A program made the position numbers and the translations under genes. Below the pieces are notes generated by a model, which saw only the letters and a program-made list of their open reading frames with translations, was not told the DNA's origin and did not search any database. This document shows positions 7,669-15,753 of a DNA stretch of 64,000 nt, piece after piece; position 1 is the first letter of the stretch; every line of letters starts with the position of its first letter. Origin of the DNA: Halomonas qaidamensis (GTDB taxonomy: Bacteria > Pseudomonadota > Gammaproteobacteria > Pseudomonadales > Halomonadaceae); NCBI RefSeq assembly GCF_025917315.1, contig NZ_CP080627.1:1302001-1366000 (forward strand). The letters run 5' to 3'.

Positions 7669-8901
7669 ATGCAGCTATCACGTCATTTCGCTATTTCTAC
7701 ACTAGCAGCGGCGGTTATTGCCGCTGGCTATGCACCCAGCGTGGCCGCCAATGATGGTATTTCAGATAATGAGATTCGTATTGGCTATCTGGCTGATATG
7801 TCAGGCGTTTATCGTGATCCGATAGGGCCGTTAGGGCAAGATGCCATTGAAATGGCGATTGAAGATATGGGTGGCAGCGTCCACGGCGCTGAGGTGGTGG
7901 TCTTTAGCGCGGATGATCGTAACAGCCCAGATGTTGGCTCAAGCGTTGTGCGCGAGTGGATTGATGAACGCAATGTCGACATGGTCACGGGGCTAGTGGC
8001 GTCATCGGTTACTTTGGCAGCAGTAGGCTTGCTAGAAGATGCGGATAAACTTGGTTTGGTAAATGGCGCTGTTTCCTCTAGCGTTACTAACGAACACTGC
8101 TCTCCCAACCATATTCACTGGGTATATGATACCTGGGCGATGTCTAACGGTACGGCCAAAGCCATCACGCAAGAAGGCCATAAAAATTGGTATTTGCTCA
8201 GTGCCGACTACTCATTTGGCCATGCGCTTGAAGCAGATGTTGAACGTGTGGTCACTGAAAATGGTGGAACGATAGTCGGTAGCGCGCGCCATCCCTTCCC
8301 GAACAACGATTTCTCCTCCTTCATGCTGCAAGCCCAGGCATCGGGTGCTGATGTAATTGCCCTCAATAATGCCGGTGGAGACACCATCAATGCCGTACAA
8401 ACGGCTGGCGAGTTCGGTATTACCCAAGCGGGTCAGATTCTAGCGGGTATGGTGCTGTTCAGCACCGATATACGCAGCATTGGTCTCGAAAATGCCCAAG
8501 GGCTGCAGTTCACCAAAGCATGGTATTACGACTTAAATGATGAGACCCGTGCGTGGGCAGAGCGTTTCCGTGAGCGTACCGGCAGCATGCCTACCATGGT
8601 ACACGCAGGTCTTTATTCCAGTACCCGCCACTACCTAGAAGCCATTGAGGCAACGGGAACAGACGATACGCAAACTGTTCGTCAGCAGATGGTCGATACC
8701 CCGATTAATGACGTGTTTGCAACGGGCGGCTATATCCGTGAGGACGGTCGTATGGTGCATGACATGTACCTCGTGGAAGTAAAAACGCCAGAAGAATCTG
8801 TTGATGAAGATGATCTTTTCAGAATTGTGCGCACTATTCCCGCCGAGGAAGCGTTCCGGCCACTGTCTGAAAGCGTCTGCCCACTCGTTAACCAGGGATA
8901 A
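7669..8901 (+). CDS. ABC transporter substrate-binding protein, branched-chain/aromatic acid type
   Basis: Periplasmic type 1 binding protein of about 410 residues. ATG 7669 is chosen over an ATG at 7600 because it begins the signal peptide directly (MQLSRHFAISTLAAAVIAAG, cleavage near VAA-ND) and follows GACGGG. Typical blocks: IRIGYLADMSGVYRD, LSADYSFGHALE and FPNNDFSSFMLQAQ. The last two resemble binding proteins for aromatic and hydroxycinnamic acids such as CouP of Rhodopseudomonas (from memory). No permease or ATPase gene is nearby, so it must work with a transporter encoded elsewhere or have a sensory role. It heads the acyl-CoA cluster, 43 bases before the first ligase. Confidence 0.88.
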   Translation: MQLSRHFAISTLAAAVIAAGYAPSVAANDGISDNEIRIGYLADMSGVYRDPIGPLGQDAIEMAIEDMGGSVHGAEVVVFSADDRNSPDVGSSVVREWIDERNVDMVTGLVASSVTLAAVGLLEDADKLGLVNGAVSSSVTNEHCSPNHIHWVYDTWAMSNGTAKAITQEGHKNWYLLSADYSFGHALEADVERVVTENGGTIVGSARHPFPNNDFSSFMLQAQASGADVIALNNAGGDTINAVQTAGEFGITQAGQILAGMVLFSTDIRSIGLENAQGLQFTKAWYYDLNDETRAWAERFRERTGSMPTMVHAGLYSSTRHYLEAIEATGTDDTQTVRQQMVDTPINDVFATGGYIREDGRMVHDMYLVEVKTPEESVDEDDLFRIVRTIPAEEAFRPLSESVCPLVNQG

Positions 8902-8944
8902 AACGCTGACGCCTTATCAACAAACATAACAATAAGGACTTGGC

Positions 8945-10501
8945 ATGGAACACATCTCTACCATTCACCGTAATACGATTGGCGCTGCGTTAAATCGCAG
9001 CGCCCGAAAATATTCTGACCAGCTTGCGCTAACGTTTGGTGAGCGAACATGGAGCTATCAGTCGCTTAATGACGCTGCTAACCGAGTGGCCAACGGCTTG
9101 TTAGCGGCCGGTCTTTCGCCTGGAGACCGGTTGGCGGTATACGGTAAAAACTCAGATGCTTATGTCATCGCCTGGCTTGCCTCCACCAAAGCAGGCTTAG
9201 TACATGTGCCTATTAATTTCGCGCTAAGTAGCGACGAGCTGCGCTATATCCTTGAGCAATCTGGGGCGAAAGGGCTGCTAAGCGATATCGCATTAGCTGG
9301 CAAAGTAGAGGAAGCAACCCAAGGATTAGCATTAACGGTCAGTGGAACCCTGCATGCTGATCAACAAGGTAGTCAATCAGGCAGTTTCGATGTTTTAACT
9401 TGTGTACGTTCTTCGCCATCAACAAGTGAACCAGCGGTTGCTTTAGAGGGAAGCAGTCTTGCACAGCTGCTCTATACCTCTGGCACAACGGCAGCACCTA
9501 AAGCGGCAATGATGAGCCATCAAGCGCTGATGGCAGAATATATGGCCTGCATGGTGGAGTTGGATATCAAGGGAGGCGACGCCATGTTGGCTGCTCTTCC
9601 GCTTTACCACTCTGCACAAATGCATGTGTTTTTAATGCCCGCTCTGCTACTGGGTGCTCCCGTTCACCTGCTGGAAGCGCCGCTGCCAGATAGCTGCCTC
9701 GCGGCCATTGCCGAACAAAAAATCGTATCGTTTTTTGCACCACCCACGGTGTGGATTAGCTTGCTGCGCCATGCTGACTTTGATCAGTTCGATTTGACTA
9801 CGCTCAAGAAAGCGTACTACGGCGCTTCAATCATGCCGGTGCCTGTTTTGGAAGAGATGCAGCAGCGTTTCTTAGGCGTGGGTTTATATAACTGCTATGG
9901 GCAGAGTGAAATTGCTCCTTTGGCAACGGTGTTACGCCCAGAAGAGCATGCTGAACGTCCCGCATCGGCGGGGCGGCCGATACTTACGGTAGAAACGCGC
10001 ATTGTTGATTTGGAAATGAACGACGTTGCCCCTGGTGAGCACGGTGAGATTGTTCACCGTTCGCCGCAGCTAATGACGGGCTACTGGGATAAGCCTGAGA
10101 TGACCGCTGAATCGTTCCAGGGCGGCTGGTTCCATTCTGGCGATGTGGGCTACTTCGATGAAGCTGGCTACTTATATGTTGTGGACCGGATTAAAGACGT
10201 TATCAACACGGGGGGAGTACTGGTAGCCAGCCGTGAAGTGGAAGAGGCGCTGTTTAAGCACTCGGCCATTTCGGAAGTGGCGGTAGTGGGGCTGCCTGAT
10301 GAAAAGTGGATTGAAGCGATTACCGCTGTGGTGGTGCTGAAAGAGGGGCAAGCGGTGAGTGAGGATGCGCTTATCCATCATGCAAAAAGCTTGATTGCAC
10401 CCTACAAGGTTCCTAAACGCGTGGTATTCGCAGAGACACTGCCAAAGAGCACCGCCGGTAAAATTCTTAAACGCCACCTGCGCCAAGACCTAAAGGAGTG
10501 A
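8945..10501 (+). CDS. Acyl-CoA synthetase (AMP-binding family)
   Basis: 518-residue adenylate-forming ligase that activates a carboxylic acid with ATP and CoA. Visible motifs: P-loop TSGTTAAPKAAMMSH at about 179-193, YGQSE (A5) at about 320, GWFHSGDVGYFDEAGYLYV with the ATP-binding Asp, DRIKDVINTGG hinge, and PKSTAGKILKR with the catalytic Lys near the C-terminus. The substrate cannot be read; fatty, aryl or cyclic acids are all possible. The start is ATG 8945 with AAGGA upstream. It overlaps the ribosome binding site of the acyl-CoA dehydrogenase gene, so the pair is translationally coupled. Confidence 0.9.
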   Translation: MEHISTIHRNTIGAALNRSARKYSDQLALTFGERTWSYQSLNDAANRVANGLLAAGLSPGDRLAVYGKNSDAYVIAWLASTKAGLVHVPINFALSSDELRYILEQSGAKGLLSDIALAGKVEEATQGLALTVSGTLHADQQGSQSGSFDVLTCVRSSPSTSEPAVALEGSSLAQLLYTSGTTAAPKAAMMSHQALMAEYMACMVELDIKGGDAMLAALPLYHSAQMHVFLMPALLLGAPVHLLEAPLPDSCLAAIAEQKIVSFFAPPTVWISLLRHADFDQFDLTTLKKAYYGASIMPVPVLEEMQQRFLGVGLYNCYGQSEIAPLATVLRPEEHAERPASAGRPILTVETRIVDLEMNDVAPGEHGEIVHRSPQLMTGYWDKPEMTAESFQGGWFHSGDVGYFDEAGYLYVVDRIKDVINTGGVLVASREVEEALFKHSAISEVAVVGLPDEKWIEAITAVVVLKEGQAVSEDALIHHAKSLIAPYKVPKRVVFAETLPKSTAGKILKRHLRQDLKE

Positions 10502-10503
10502 GC

Positions 10504-11646
10504 ATGGACGAGCAAACACAGGCGCTATTTCATGACATGATCTCCCGCTGCTTAGCGCAGGAAGTGACCCCTTTCTACGAACAGTGGGAAGCGGCCGGTG
10601 AAATACCACGCTCTTTATGGAAAGCGTTGGGTGCCGCTGGCCTATTGGGGATTGACCTTGATGAAACCTATGGTGGCTCCGGTGCCGATATTGCCATCAC
10701 CCAACTGGCACTGGAGGAGATGTCTCGGCAAGGGTTTGGTGGGCTAGCCAGCGCTTACAATATTCACGCCAATATTGTCATGCCTTACCTGCAAAATTTA
10801 GGCACTGATGAACAGCGCGAAACGTGGCTACCCCGCATGGCAAGCGGTGAATGGTTGGGAGCGATTGCCATGAGCGAGCCTCATGCTGGCAGTGACTTGG
10901 CAGCCATGAAAACCCGTGCCACCAAAACAGCCGATGGGTGGATGCTCAACGGCAGCAAACTGTTTATTACCAATGGCCAAGTAGCAGATCTCGTGATTGT
11001 CTGTGCAAAAACAGACCCCAGTGCCGGTGCAAAAGGGGTCTCACTGTTTTTGGTCGATACGTCACTCCCTGGTTTTTCCCGTGGCAAGCCGATTAAGAAA
11101 ATTGGCCAGCACGCCAGCGATACAGCAGAGCTGGCGTTTGATCAGTTGCATCTGCCAGCGAGCGCACTGCTAGGTGAAGAGGGCGCTGGGTTTCGCTATC
11201 TCATGCAAGAACTTCCTCGGGAACGCCTAGGCGTAGGTGCGCAAGCGCTTGGCGCAGTAGAGGGCGCGTTGGCATTAACCCTTGATTATGTCACCCAGCG
11301 TCACGCATTTGGCCAGCGCGTGGCCGATTTTCAAAATACCCGCTTTACGCTGGCTGAGATCAAGGCACAGCTGGATGTCGCGCGAGCCTACTTTGATCAG
11401 TGCGTTAATAAGTATCGTCAGGGCACGATGACAAGTACCGATGCGGCGATACTCAAATTACAGCTCAGCGAGCTTCAGTGTCGCGCTGTTGATCGGTGCC
11501 TTCAGCTGTTTGGCGGTTATGGCTACACCCATGAATACCCGATTTCACGGTTCTATTTAGATGCACGTGTACAGACGATTTACGCCGGTAGTTCTGAGAT
11601 TATGAAAGAAGTGGTCGCACGCTCGCTGTTGGGCAAAGTGGCTTAA
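10504..11646 (+). CDS. Acyl-CoA dehydrogenase
   Basis: FAD enzyme introducing a C2-C3 double bond into an acyl-CoA, passing electrons to ETF. About 380 residues. Blocks: AMSEPHAGSDLAAMKTRA, NGSKLFITNG, QLFGGYGYTHEYPISRFYLDARV and YAGSSEIMKE. In the last block Ala replaces the catalytic Glu of the SCAD/MCAD type; a Glu at about residue 253 (ALGAVEGA) aligns with the base of long-chain and isovaleryl-type enzymes, so the base is probably there. ATG 10504 is preferred over GTG 10498, because AAAGGAG (10492-10498) is then 5 bases upstream. The preceding ligase stop lies within this leader. Confidence 0.92.
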   Translation: MDEQTQALFHDMISRCLAQEVTPFYEQWEAAGEIPRSLWKALGAAGLLGIDLDETYGGSGADIAITQLALEEMSRQGFGGLASAYNIHANIVMPYLQNLGTDEQRETWLPRMASGEWLGAIAMSEPHAGSDLAAMKTRATKTADGWMLNGSKLFITNGQVADLVIVCAKTDPSAGAKGVSLFLVDTSLPGFSRGKPIKKIGQHASDTAELAFDQLHLPASALLGEEGAGFRYLMQELPRERLGVGAQALGAVEGALALTLDYVTQRHAFGQRVADFQNTRFTLAEIKAQLDVARAYFDQCVNKYRQGTMTSTDAAILKLQLSELQCRAVDRCLQLFGGYGYTHEYPISRFYLDARVQTIYAGSSEIMKEVVARSLLGKVA

Positions 11647-11659
11647 GCTTTTTTAAGCC
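11640..11659 (+). terminator. Weak hairpin after acyl-CoA dehydrogenase
   Basis: GGCTTAA (11640-11646) and TTAAGCC (11653-11659) pair around GCTTTT, overlapping the stop codon of the dehydrogenase gene. It is followed by CGTTTCTT, not a strong T tract. It may act as a partial terminator or mRNA-stabilising stem between dehydrogenase and thiolase. Confidence 0.35.
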
Positions 11660-11706
11660 CGTTTCTTAAGCTCTTACCTGCCGTGTGCCATTACTAAGGA
11701 GAGACT

Positions 11707-12894
11707 ATGCAGCTGGATAGCGTTGTGATTGTAAGCGGTGCTCGCACCGCCATTGGTGGGTTTGGTGGGTCCCTCTCATCTTTCGCACCCCATGAGTTAG
11801 GCACCATCACGGCCCAGGAAGCACTACGTCGTGGGGGCATTACTGGCGCTGATATCGACCACTCGGTGTATGGACATATTATTACTACCGGCCCCGAAGA
11901 TGCCTACCTTGCCCGTCATATCGCACTGAATGCGGGCGTGCCGAAAGAAGCGGGTGCTTTTAATGTTAACCGGCTATGTGGTTCCGGCGTGCAGGCGGTG
12001 GTATCGGCGGCGCAGCAAATCGCGCTGGGGGACAGCCGACTGGCATTGGCGGGTGGGGCTGAGTCGATGTCACGAGGTGCTTATCTACTGCCGCCCCAAG
12101 CACGCAATGGCATACGCCTGGGCGATGCCAATATCCAAGATCTTACCCTCGGCATTCTTAGTGACCCCTTTGGCAGCGGGCACATGGGGATGACTGCTGA
12201 AAATATCGCCAAGCAGTATGGCTTAAGCCGCGAGCAGCTGGATCAGTTTGCGGTGGATAGCCACCGTAAGGCGGCTAAAGCCATTGCAGAAGGGCGTTTT
12301 GACGAGCAAATCGTGCCTGTTGAAGTGACAAAAGGTAAGCAGACGGTTTCCTTTGCCCGTGATGAACATGTGCGTGAAGGCGTTGAGTTAAGTGATCTAG
12401 CCCGGCTTAAACCGGCCTTTAAAAAAGAGGGAGTAGTAACGGCAGGAAACGCCTCGGGGATCAACGACGGCGCAGCGACCTTGGTGCTGGCGCATGCCGA
12501 TGAAGCACAGCAACGCAATTTAACGGTGAGGGCGCGACTTCGTGTGGCAACCACCGCCGGTGTGGAGCCTTCGGTAATGGGATTAGGGCCAATCCCTGCG
12601 GTGAAACGCTGCCTCCAACAGGCAGGGCTGACGATCAATGATATTGATGTGATTGAGTCCAACGAAGCGTTTGCAGCACAAGCAATGGCGGTTGCCGATA
12701 CGCTAGGATTCCCATTGGAAAAACTAAACCCGAACGGCGGTGCGGTGGCGCTTGGGCATCCTGTCGGTGCGACCGGTGCTATCTTGATCCTGAAAGCCTT
12801 GCATGAACTGGAGCGATGCCAGGGCCGCTATGGCTTGATCACGCTGTGTATCGGCGGTGGTCAGGGCATTGCGTTGTTAATCGAACGCGAGTAA
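11707..12894 (+). CDS. Thiolase (acetyl-CoA C-acyltransferase)
   Basis: 395-residue thiolase. The nucleophilic Cys is in NRLCGSGVQAV at about residue 89; the second block NEAFAAQ and the C-terminal GGAVALGHPVGATGA and LCIGGGQGIA blocks carry the His and the second Cys. It either cleaves 3-ketoacyl-CoA at the end of a beta-oxidation-like route or condenses acetyl-CoA; context favours degradation. AAGGAGAG lies upstream of ATG 11707. It sits in the middle of the ligase/dehydrogenase/thiolase/ligase unit and is distinct from FadA at 23.1 kb, so it probably serves a dedicated substrate. Confidence 0.92.
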   Translation: MQLDSVVIVSGARTAIGGFGGSLSSFAPHELGTITAQEALRRGGITGADIDHSVYGHIITTGPEDAYLARHIALNAGVPKEAGAFNVNRLCGSGVQAVVSAAQQIALGDSRLALAGGAESMSRGAYLLPPQARNGIRLGDANIQDLTLGILSDPFGSGHMGMTAENIAKQYGLSREQLDQFAVDSHRKAAKAIAEGRFDEQIVPVEVTKGKQTVSFARDEHVREGVELSDLARLKPAFKKEGVVTAGNASGINDGAATLVLAHADEAQQRNLTVRARLRVATTAGVEPSVMGLGPIPAVKRCLQQAGLTINDIDVIESNEAFAAQAMAVADTLGFPLEKLNPNGGAVALGHPVGATGAILILKALHELERCQGRYGLITLCIGGGQGIALLIERE

Positions 12895-12930
12895 CAAACG
12901 GTTTCCAATAACAATCGACAGGTGTGTTTT

Positions 12931-14583
12931 ATGTCTACGATAACGCCAAAAATACTTTCTTCTACGCCGTCAGCGACGAACTCGCCTCTGTTAATCAGAG
13001 ACTTGCTGGAGTCTGGTGTTCGAATGGCGGGAAACAATCAGATTGTTTATCGAGACCAGAGCCGTCATGACTATCGGCGTTTTCGTGAGCGGGTACACCA
13101 GCTTGCCCATGCGCTCACCGCACAAGGCGTTCAGGCAGGTGATGTGGTGGCGGTGTTGGACTGGGACAGCCATCGCTATTTAGAGTGCTTTTTCGCCATT
13201 CCCATGATTGGTGCCGTGCTGCATACCGTCAATGTGCGTTTGGCACCTGAGCAAATTCACTACACGATGGAACACGCTGAAGATGTCTTTGTGCTGGTGC
13301 ATGAGGATTTCGTGCCGCTATTAGAACCACTTGCTGACCAACTACCTAACATACGCGGTTATCTGCTTTGCCAAGAAACGGCTAGCACGGTTAATACGTC
13401 GCTGCCGTTAGTGGGGGAGTTTGAAGCGCTGTTAAGTGAGCAGCCAACTCATTACGAGTTTCCTGTGTTTGATGAAAACGCAGTGGCCACGCTGTTTTAC
13501 ACCACAGGCACCACCGGCAACCCAAAAGGGGTATTTTTTACCCACCGCCAATTAGTCCTGCATACACTCGGTGAAGCTAGTACCTTCCAAGCACCGGGCT
13601 TTGAGTTGCTCAACCGTGACAAGGTATATATGCCTATCACGCCGATGTTTCATGTGCATGCCTGGGGCGTGCCTTACACCGCCACCTTGATGGGAGCGAC
13701 CCAGGTATATCCTGGCCGCTATGAGCCGGAAATGTTGGTGAAGCTGCTGGTAAACGAAAAGGTCGATTTTTCTCACTGCGTGCCAACGCTGTTAAATATG
13801 GTGGTGAGCGCTGACGCCGTTGCATCGAAAAAAATTGATTTAACCGGTTGGAAGGTGCTGGTGGGCGGAAGTGCGCTTACTCAGGCGTTGGCCAGCCGTG
13901 CTTGGTCACTCGGAATCGATACGCGCAGTGCCTACGGCATGTCAGAAACTTGCCCACTATTAACGGCCGATATCTTACCTCGGGATGTCACAGAAGCTAA
14001 TTTTGAAGAACAGCTTCCTTGGCGGTGTAAGGCTGGTTTGCCCGTGCCTCTGGTGAAGTTACAGGTGGTTGATGCCAATGGAGAGCCGTTACCCCATGAT
14101 GGTGTTAGCGTGGGAGAAGTGCGTGCCCAGGCACCTTGGCTAACCCAAGCCTATTACAAAGAAGAGAAGCGCAGTGAAGAGCTTTGGCGGGATGGCTGGC
14201 TTCATACCGGTGACGTTGGTTCGATTGATGAGCATGGCTTCCTGACTATTAGCGACCGTATCAAAGACGTTATCAAAACCGGCGGAGAGTGGCTCTCTTC
14301 GCTAGAAATAGAAAGCTATATCAGCCAATGCCCAGGCGTGGCGGAAGTGGCGGTGATTGGCGTTGCGGATGATAAATGGGGCGAGCGGCCGGCGGCACTC
14401 GTCGTCCCCAGCGATGTAAATAACCCACCCACGGCAGAAGACGTGCAGAATTTTATGGAGCAGTTCGTAGAGCAGGGCAGTATCAACCGATGGGGCATAC
14501 CATCGATGATTCGCTTTGTAGATGAAATTCCTAAAACCAGTGTGGGTAAACTGGATAAAAAACGTATTCGCACTGAGATCTAA
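12931..14583 (+). CDS. Fatty-acid--CoA ligase (AlkK-like)
   Basis: About 550 residues; second adenylate-forming ligase of the cluster. Motifs: YTTGTTGNPKGVFFTH P-loop, AYGMSETCPL, GWLHTGDVGSIDEHGFL, DRIKDVIKTGGEW and PKTSVGKLDKKRIR with the C-terminal catalytic Lys. Length and the EWLSSLEIE and WGERPAA blocks resemble medium/long-chain AlkK-type ligases. ATG 12931 is preferred (CAGGTG 6 bases upstream); a GTG at 12922 would add three residues. It is the last gene of the unit and abuts the convergent AraC gene with only 3 bases between the stops. Confidence 0.9.
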   Translation: MSTITPKILSSTPSATNSPLLIRDLLESGVRMAGNNQIVYRDQSRHDYRRFRERVHQLAHALTAQGVQAGDVVAVLDWDSHRYLECFFAIPMIGAVLHTVNVRLAPEQIHYTMEHAEDVFVLVHEDFVPLLEPLADQLPNIRGYLLCQETASTVNTSLPLVGEFEALLSEQPTHYEFPVFDENAVATLFYTTGTTGNPKGVFFTHRQLVLHTLGEASTFQAPGFELLNRDKVYMPITPMFHVHAWGVPYTATLMGATQVYPGRYEPEMLVKLLVNEKVDFSHCVPTLLNMVVSADAVASKKIDLTGWKVLVGGSALTQALASRAWSLGIDTRSAYGMSETCPLLTADILPRDVTEANFEEQLPWRCKAGLPVPLVKLQVVDANGEPLPHDGVSVGEVRAQAPWLTQAYYKEEKRSEELWRDGWLHTGDVGSIDEHGFLTISDRIKDVIKTGGEWLSSLEIESYISQCPGVAEVAVIGVADDKWGERPAALVVPSDVNNPPTAEDVQNFMEQFVEQGSINRWGIPSMIRFVDEIPKTSVGKLDKKRIRTEI

Positions 14584-14586
14584 ACG

Positions 14587-15600
14587 CTAGCGTTTAATGC
14601 CCGCCGTTTGAGCCTTTCGGTAGGCGGCGGGCGAGTTCCCTGTCCACTGTTTGAACGCTCGGCTAAAACACGCTAGGTCTTCAAAGCCCAGTTTTTCTGC
14701 AATTGTGGTCAGTGGTTGTGTGCTGCGAGTGAGTGCTTGAATAGCATAGTCGCGACGGTATTCGTCTTTAACCGCTTGGAAATGGGTACCTTCAATTTTC
14801 AAGTGTCTTGAGAGTGTACGAACGGACATATGGACAGCGTCTGCGACATGTTGAACAGTACATGAGGTGGGTAAGTGGCGGCTAAGGTGTTCGCGAACAC
14901 GATGGGTGATCAAGCGATCCTCAAAAGAGACATAAAACCAATCCGCTGGAGCGCGCTGTAAAAATGCGCCCAAATGCTGTTTAGTTTGACGGATAGGATG
15001 GTCTAGAAACGTTTTATCAAAATAAACAGCCGTTTGTGGTTGGTCAAACCTTACTTTGCCAGGGTAAAAGTAGAGGTAGTCAGCGCTGTGGGCGGGTTGG
15101 TCGTAGCCACATTCCATTAGAATAGGTGGAATTTTGCGCGCTATCATCCATGAGGCGATACCGTGAAAAAGCTTCAACATTAGCTCATGAATTAATATTC
15201 GGCTTCCTTGAAGTGGCGCATGTTCTTCTAGCGCCATGCGGGCCAACTCACCTTCAATCGTAAAGCAATAGCTAAAATCATCTAACAGAATGCGGAAAAA
15301 CTGCGTATAGCGGTGAAGCGCAATCTGCAGAGTGGGCGCGTCTAGCAAGCTTAGGCACAGTAGCTTTAGCGTTCCACAGCGTAGCGGCCTGGAGAAAAAC
15401 CCCGGTGTTTCATCATCCAACTCAAGGGCCAGTAAGCGGTAAAGCTCGGCAAACTGCTCAACCGTGACCCGCCCATTAGGCGCGCTCAGCAGAAAGGGAG
15501 AAATCCCTGCCTGTTCTAAATAACGGGTAGGAGCGAGTTCGGTGGCAGGTAAACCACATAATAGCTCGTTCACAAAGTGCATTGAGACGGTAACAGTCAC
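14587..15600 (-). CDS. AraC family transcriptional regulator
   Basis: About 337 residues. The N-terminal two thirds match the effector-binding domain of OruR/ArgR-type AraC proteins (LPATELAPTRYLEQAGIS..., RCGTLKLLCLSLLDAPTL). The C-terminal approx. 100 residues are a double helix-turn-helix DNA-binding domain (VQHVADAVHMSVRTLSRHL and ...TIAEKLGFEDLACFSRAFKQWTGNSP). The start is uncertain: GTG 15600 has AGGGC upstream, GTG 15630 and ATG 15582 are alternatives. It is convergent with the acyl-CoA cluster and the likely regulator of it, which is inference from position. Confidence 0.85.
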   Translation of the reverse strand: MTVTVSMHFVNELLCGLPATELAPTRYLEQAGISPFLLSAPNGRVTVEQFAELYRLLALELDDETPGFFSRPLRCGTLKLLCLSLLDAPTLQIALHRYTQFFRILLDDFSYCFTIEGELARMALEEHAPLQGSRILIHELMLKLFHGIASWMIARKIPPILMECGYDQPAHSADYLYFYPGKVRFDQPQTAVYFDKTFLDHPIRQTKQHLGAFLQRAPADWFYVSFEDRLITHRVREHLSRHLPTSCTVQHVADAVHMSVRTLSRHLKIEGTHFQAVKDEYRRDYAIQALTRSTQPLTTIAEKLGFEDLACFSRAFKQWTGNSPAAYRKAQTAGIKR

Positions 15601-15753
15601 GATGTCAGCCCTAAACGTGTAGCTTGGCACTACCTTGTTATTATCACGTGATGAAGAGACGTTAGCACGATGTGTCGTTTGGCACTATAAGGGGCCTCCT
15701 TAACACGAGCGCATGCGTTACACTGTGCGCCTCATGATGAAGGAGGACACTGC

